DNA from: Balneolaceae bacterium
GTDB taxonomy: Bacteria; Bacteroidota; Rhodothermia; Balneolales; Balneolaceae
Length of the DNA stretch: 25,390 nt
Assembly (NCBI GenBank): GCA_021767245.1
Contig: JAASTO010000012.1
Coordinates: 1 to 25,390, forward strand
Direction of reading: 5' to 3'
A program made the translations under genes and the position numbers. Of the stretch, positions 24,567-25,390 are shown piece after piece. The notes beneath the pieces are model-generated. The model was given only the letters and a program-made list of their open reading frames with translations. It did not search any database and was not told the origin of the DNA. Position 1 is the first letter of the stretch, and each line of letters begins with the position of its first letter.

Positions 24567-25390
24567 TTGCGCATTATACTTTTAGGTCCTACGGCATCCG
24601 GTAAAACTGAGCTATCACTTAAGTTGGCAGAGAAATTAGATACAGCTATCATATCGGCTGACTCAAGGCAATGCTATAAGCATATCAATATCGGCACGGC
24701 AAAGCCATCTCCCGAAGAAATGAAAAGGGTGAAGCATTACAATATTTCTTTGCTTGAACTGGAAGAGGATGATAACGCCATGAATTTTCAGAGACGTGCG
24801 AAGGTCTGGGAGCAGCAAATTCTGGAAAACTCTGATCACGTGCTGTATGTGGGAGGAAGTACACTCCATATTCAAAGTTTGATCCAGCCCTTCAACGAAA
24901 TGCCGGAAGCTGATGAAGATAACATCAACAAATTAAACGAACGGGTCGAGAGTGAAGGGCTAGAATCGCTTTACAATATGTTGAGGGAAATTGACCCTGA
25001 ATACCTTGAAAAGATGGACGGTATGAACCGACAACGGATCATAAGAGCTCTGGATGTGTGGATGCAAACTGGAAAGCCATTTAGCAGCTTCCATCAGCGG
25101 GGAGAGATACAGCCTGATGAGCACACCGTTGTATTTGGTTTGAGGTGGCCCAGACAGAAACTCTACGAACGCATAAATAAGCGCGTGGATGAGATGATAG
25201 AACGGGGATTGGTTAATGAGGTGAAGTCAATACTTGAAGCCGGGCATTCAAAAGATCTTCAATCGCTGAATACGGTCGGATATCAGGAGATCACAAAATA
25301 CCTGGATGGAGAGTGGTCGCTGGAAAAAGCCATCGAGAAGATTAAAACAAGCACAAGGCAGTATTCAAAACGACAAATGACCTGGTACAA
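24567..25390 (+). CDS. miaA: tRNA dimethylallyltransferase MiaA, 3' end outside the window
   Basis: MiaA adds a dimethylallyl group to A37 of tRNAs reading UNN codons. The frame gives 274 codons and runs off the right edge, about nine tenths of a normal MiaA. It contains the P-loop GPTASGKT (7-14), DSRQCYKHINIGTAKPS (32-48), the central RQRIIRALDVW motif, the LNTVGYQEI motif and KTSTRQYSKRQMTWY near the cut end. No ATG lies before the P-loop; a TTG at 24567 gives Met-Arg-Ile-Ile-Leu-Leu-Gly-Pro-Thr, the expected family start. The usual GGTGLY segment reads GGSTLH here (96-101). The palindrome just upstream may influence its expression. Confidence 0.95.
   Translation, partial: MRIILLGPTASGKTELSLKLAEKLDTAIISADSRQCYKHINIGTAKPSPEEMKRVKHYNISLLELEEDDNAMNFQRRAKVWEQQILENSDHVLYVGGSTLHIQSLIQPFNEMPEADEDNINKLNERVESEGLESLYNMLREIDPEYLEKMDGMNRQRIIRALDVWMQTGKPFSSFHQRGEIQPDEHTVVFGLRWPRQKLYERINKRVDEMIERGLVNEVKSILEAGHSKDLQSLNTVGYQEITKYLDGEWSLEKAIEKIKTSTRQYSKRQMTWY

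Noticed and set aside
1..25390. CRISPR arrays, tRNA or rRNA genes, and known defence systems
   Set aside because: No regularly spaced repeats, cloverleaf sequences, rRNA segments or recognisable defence genes were seen on either strand.

Overview
The window looks like chromosome from a Gram-negative member of the Bacteroidota/FCB group, most likely Balneolota or a close relative. Supporting signs are a PorV/PorQ-type outer-membrane protein, an HU-like/SPOR protein of the kind seen in that group, lipoproteins with short lipoboxes, few Shine-Dalgarno sequences, and one clear TAnnTTTG-type -7 promoter element in front of argS. The lineage is inferred; no rRNA or other marker is present.

Layout. 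1-5704 (minus strand): a very tight seven-gene operon transcribed from 5704 towards 1. It encodes an outer-membrane beta-barrel, a 65-residue HU-like protein, a large HU-like/acidic linker/transmembrane/SPOR protein, ExbB, ExbD, a TonB-family protein, and a lipoprotein that runs off the left edge. 5832-6941 (minus): nadA. 7044-14986: an inserted block of about 7.8 kb bounded by a 71-bp direct repeat (70 of 71 identical). The repeat is the last 21 codons, stop codon and 5 following bases of nadC. The block carries four plus-strand genes for organic phosphorus use: a TonB-dependent receptor, a purple-acid-phosphatase-like enzyme fused to a polysaccharide-lyase-like domain, a PHP-domain lipoprotein and a beta-propeller phytase lipoprotein. 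14921-15751 (minus): intact nadC. 15831-17557 (plus): a NifS/IscS-type cysteine desulfurase and a DsbA-like periplasmic thioredoxin-fold protein. 17688-20402 (plus): argS and a secreted 6-bladed beta-propeller protein. 20410-23200 (minus): a methyltransferase, a SAM hydroxide adenosyltransferase and dnaN. 23383-25390 (plus): a PorV/PorQ-family protein, a 100-bp imperfect palindrome, and miaA, which has a TTG start and is cut by the right edge.

How the genes fit together. nadA and nadC are consecutive steps of de novo NAD synthesis, and the desulfurase next to nadC probably supplies sulfur for the NadA [4Fe-4S] cluster. The parsimonious reading is that nadC and nadA were once adjacent and co-transcribed, and that the phosphorus block entered at the 3' end of nadC, restoring nadC and leaving its old tail in front of nadA. 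No integrase is visible, so the mechanism is unproven. The ExbB-ExbD-TonB set at the left could energise the island's TonB-dependent receptor, but its own operon partners (HU-like, SPOR) suggest an envelope or division role resembling Tol.

The most interesting points are the nadC-tail-bounded phosphorus island, the phosphatase/lyase-like fusion inside it, and the HU-SPOR-ExbBD-TonB operon.
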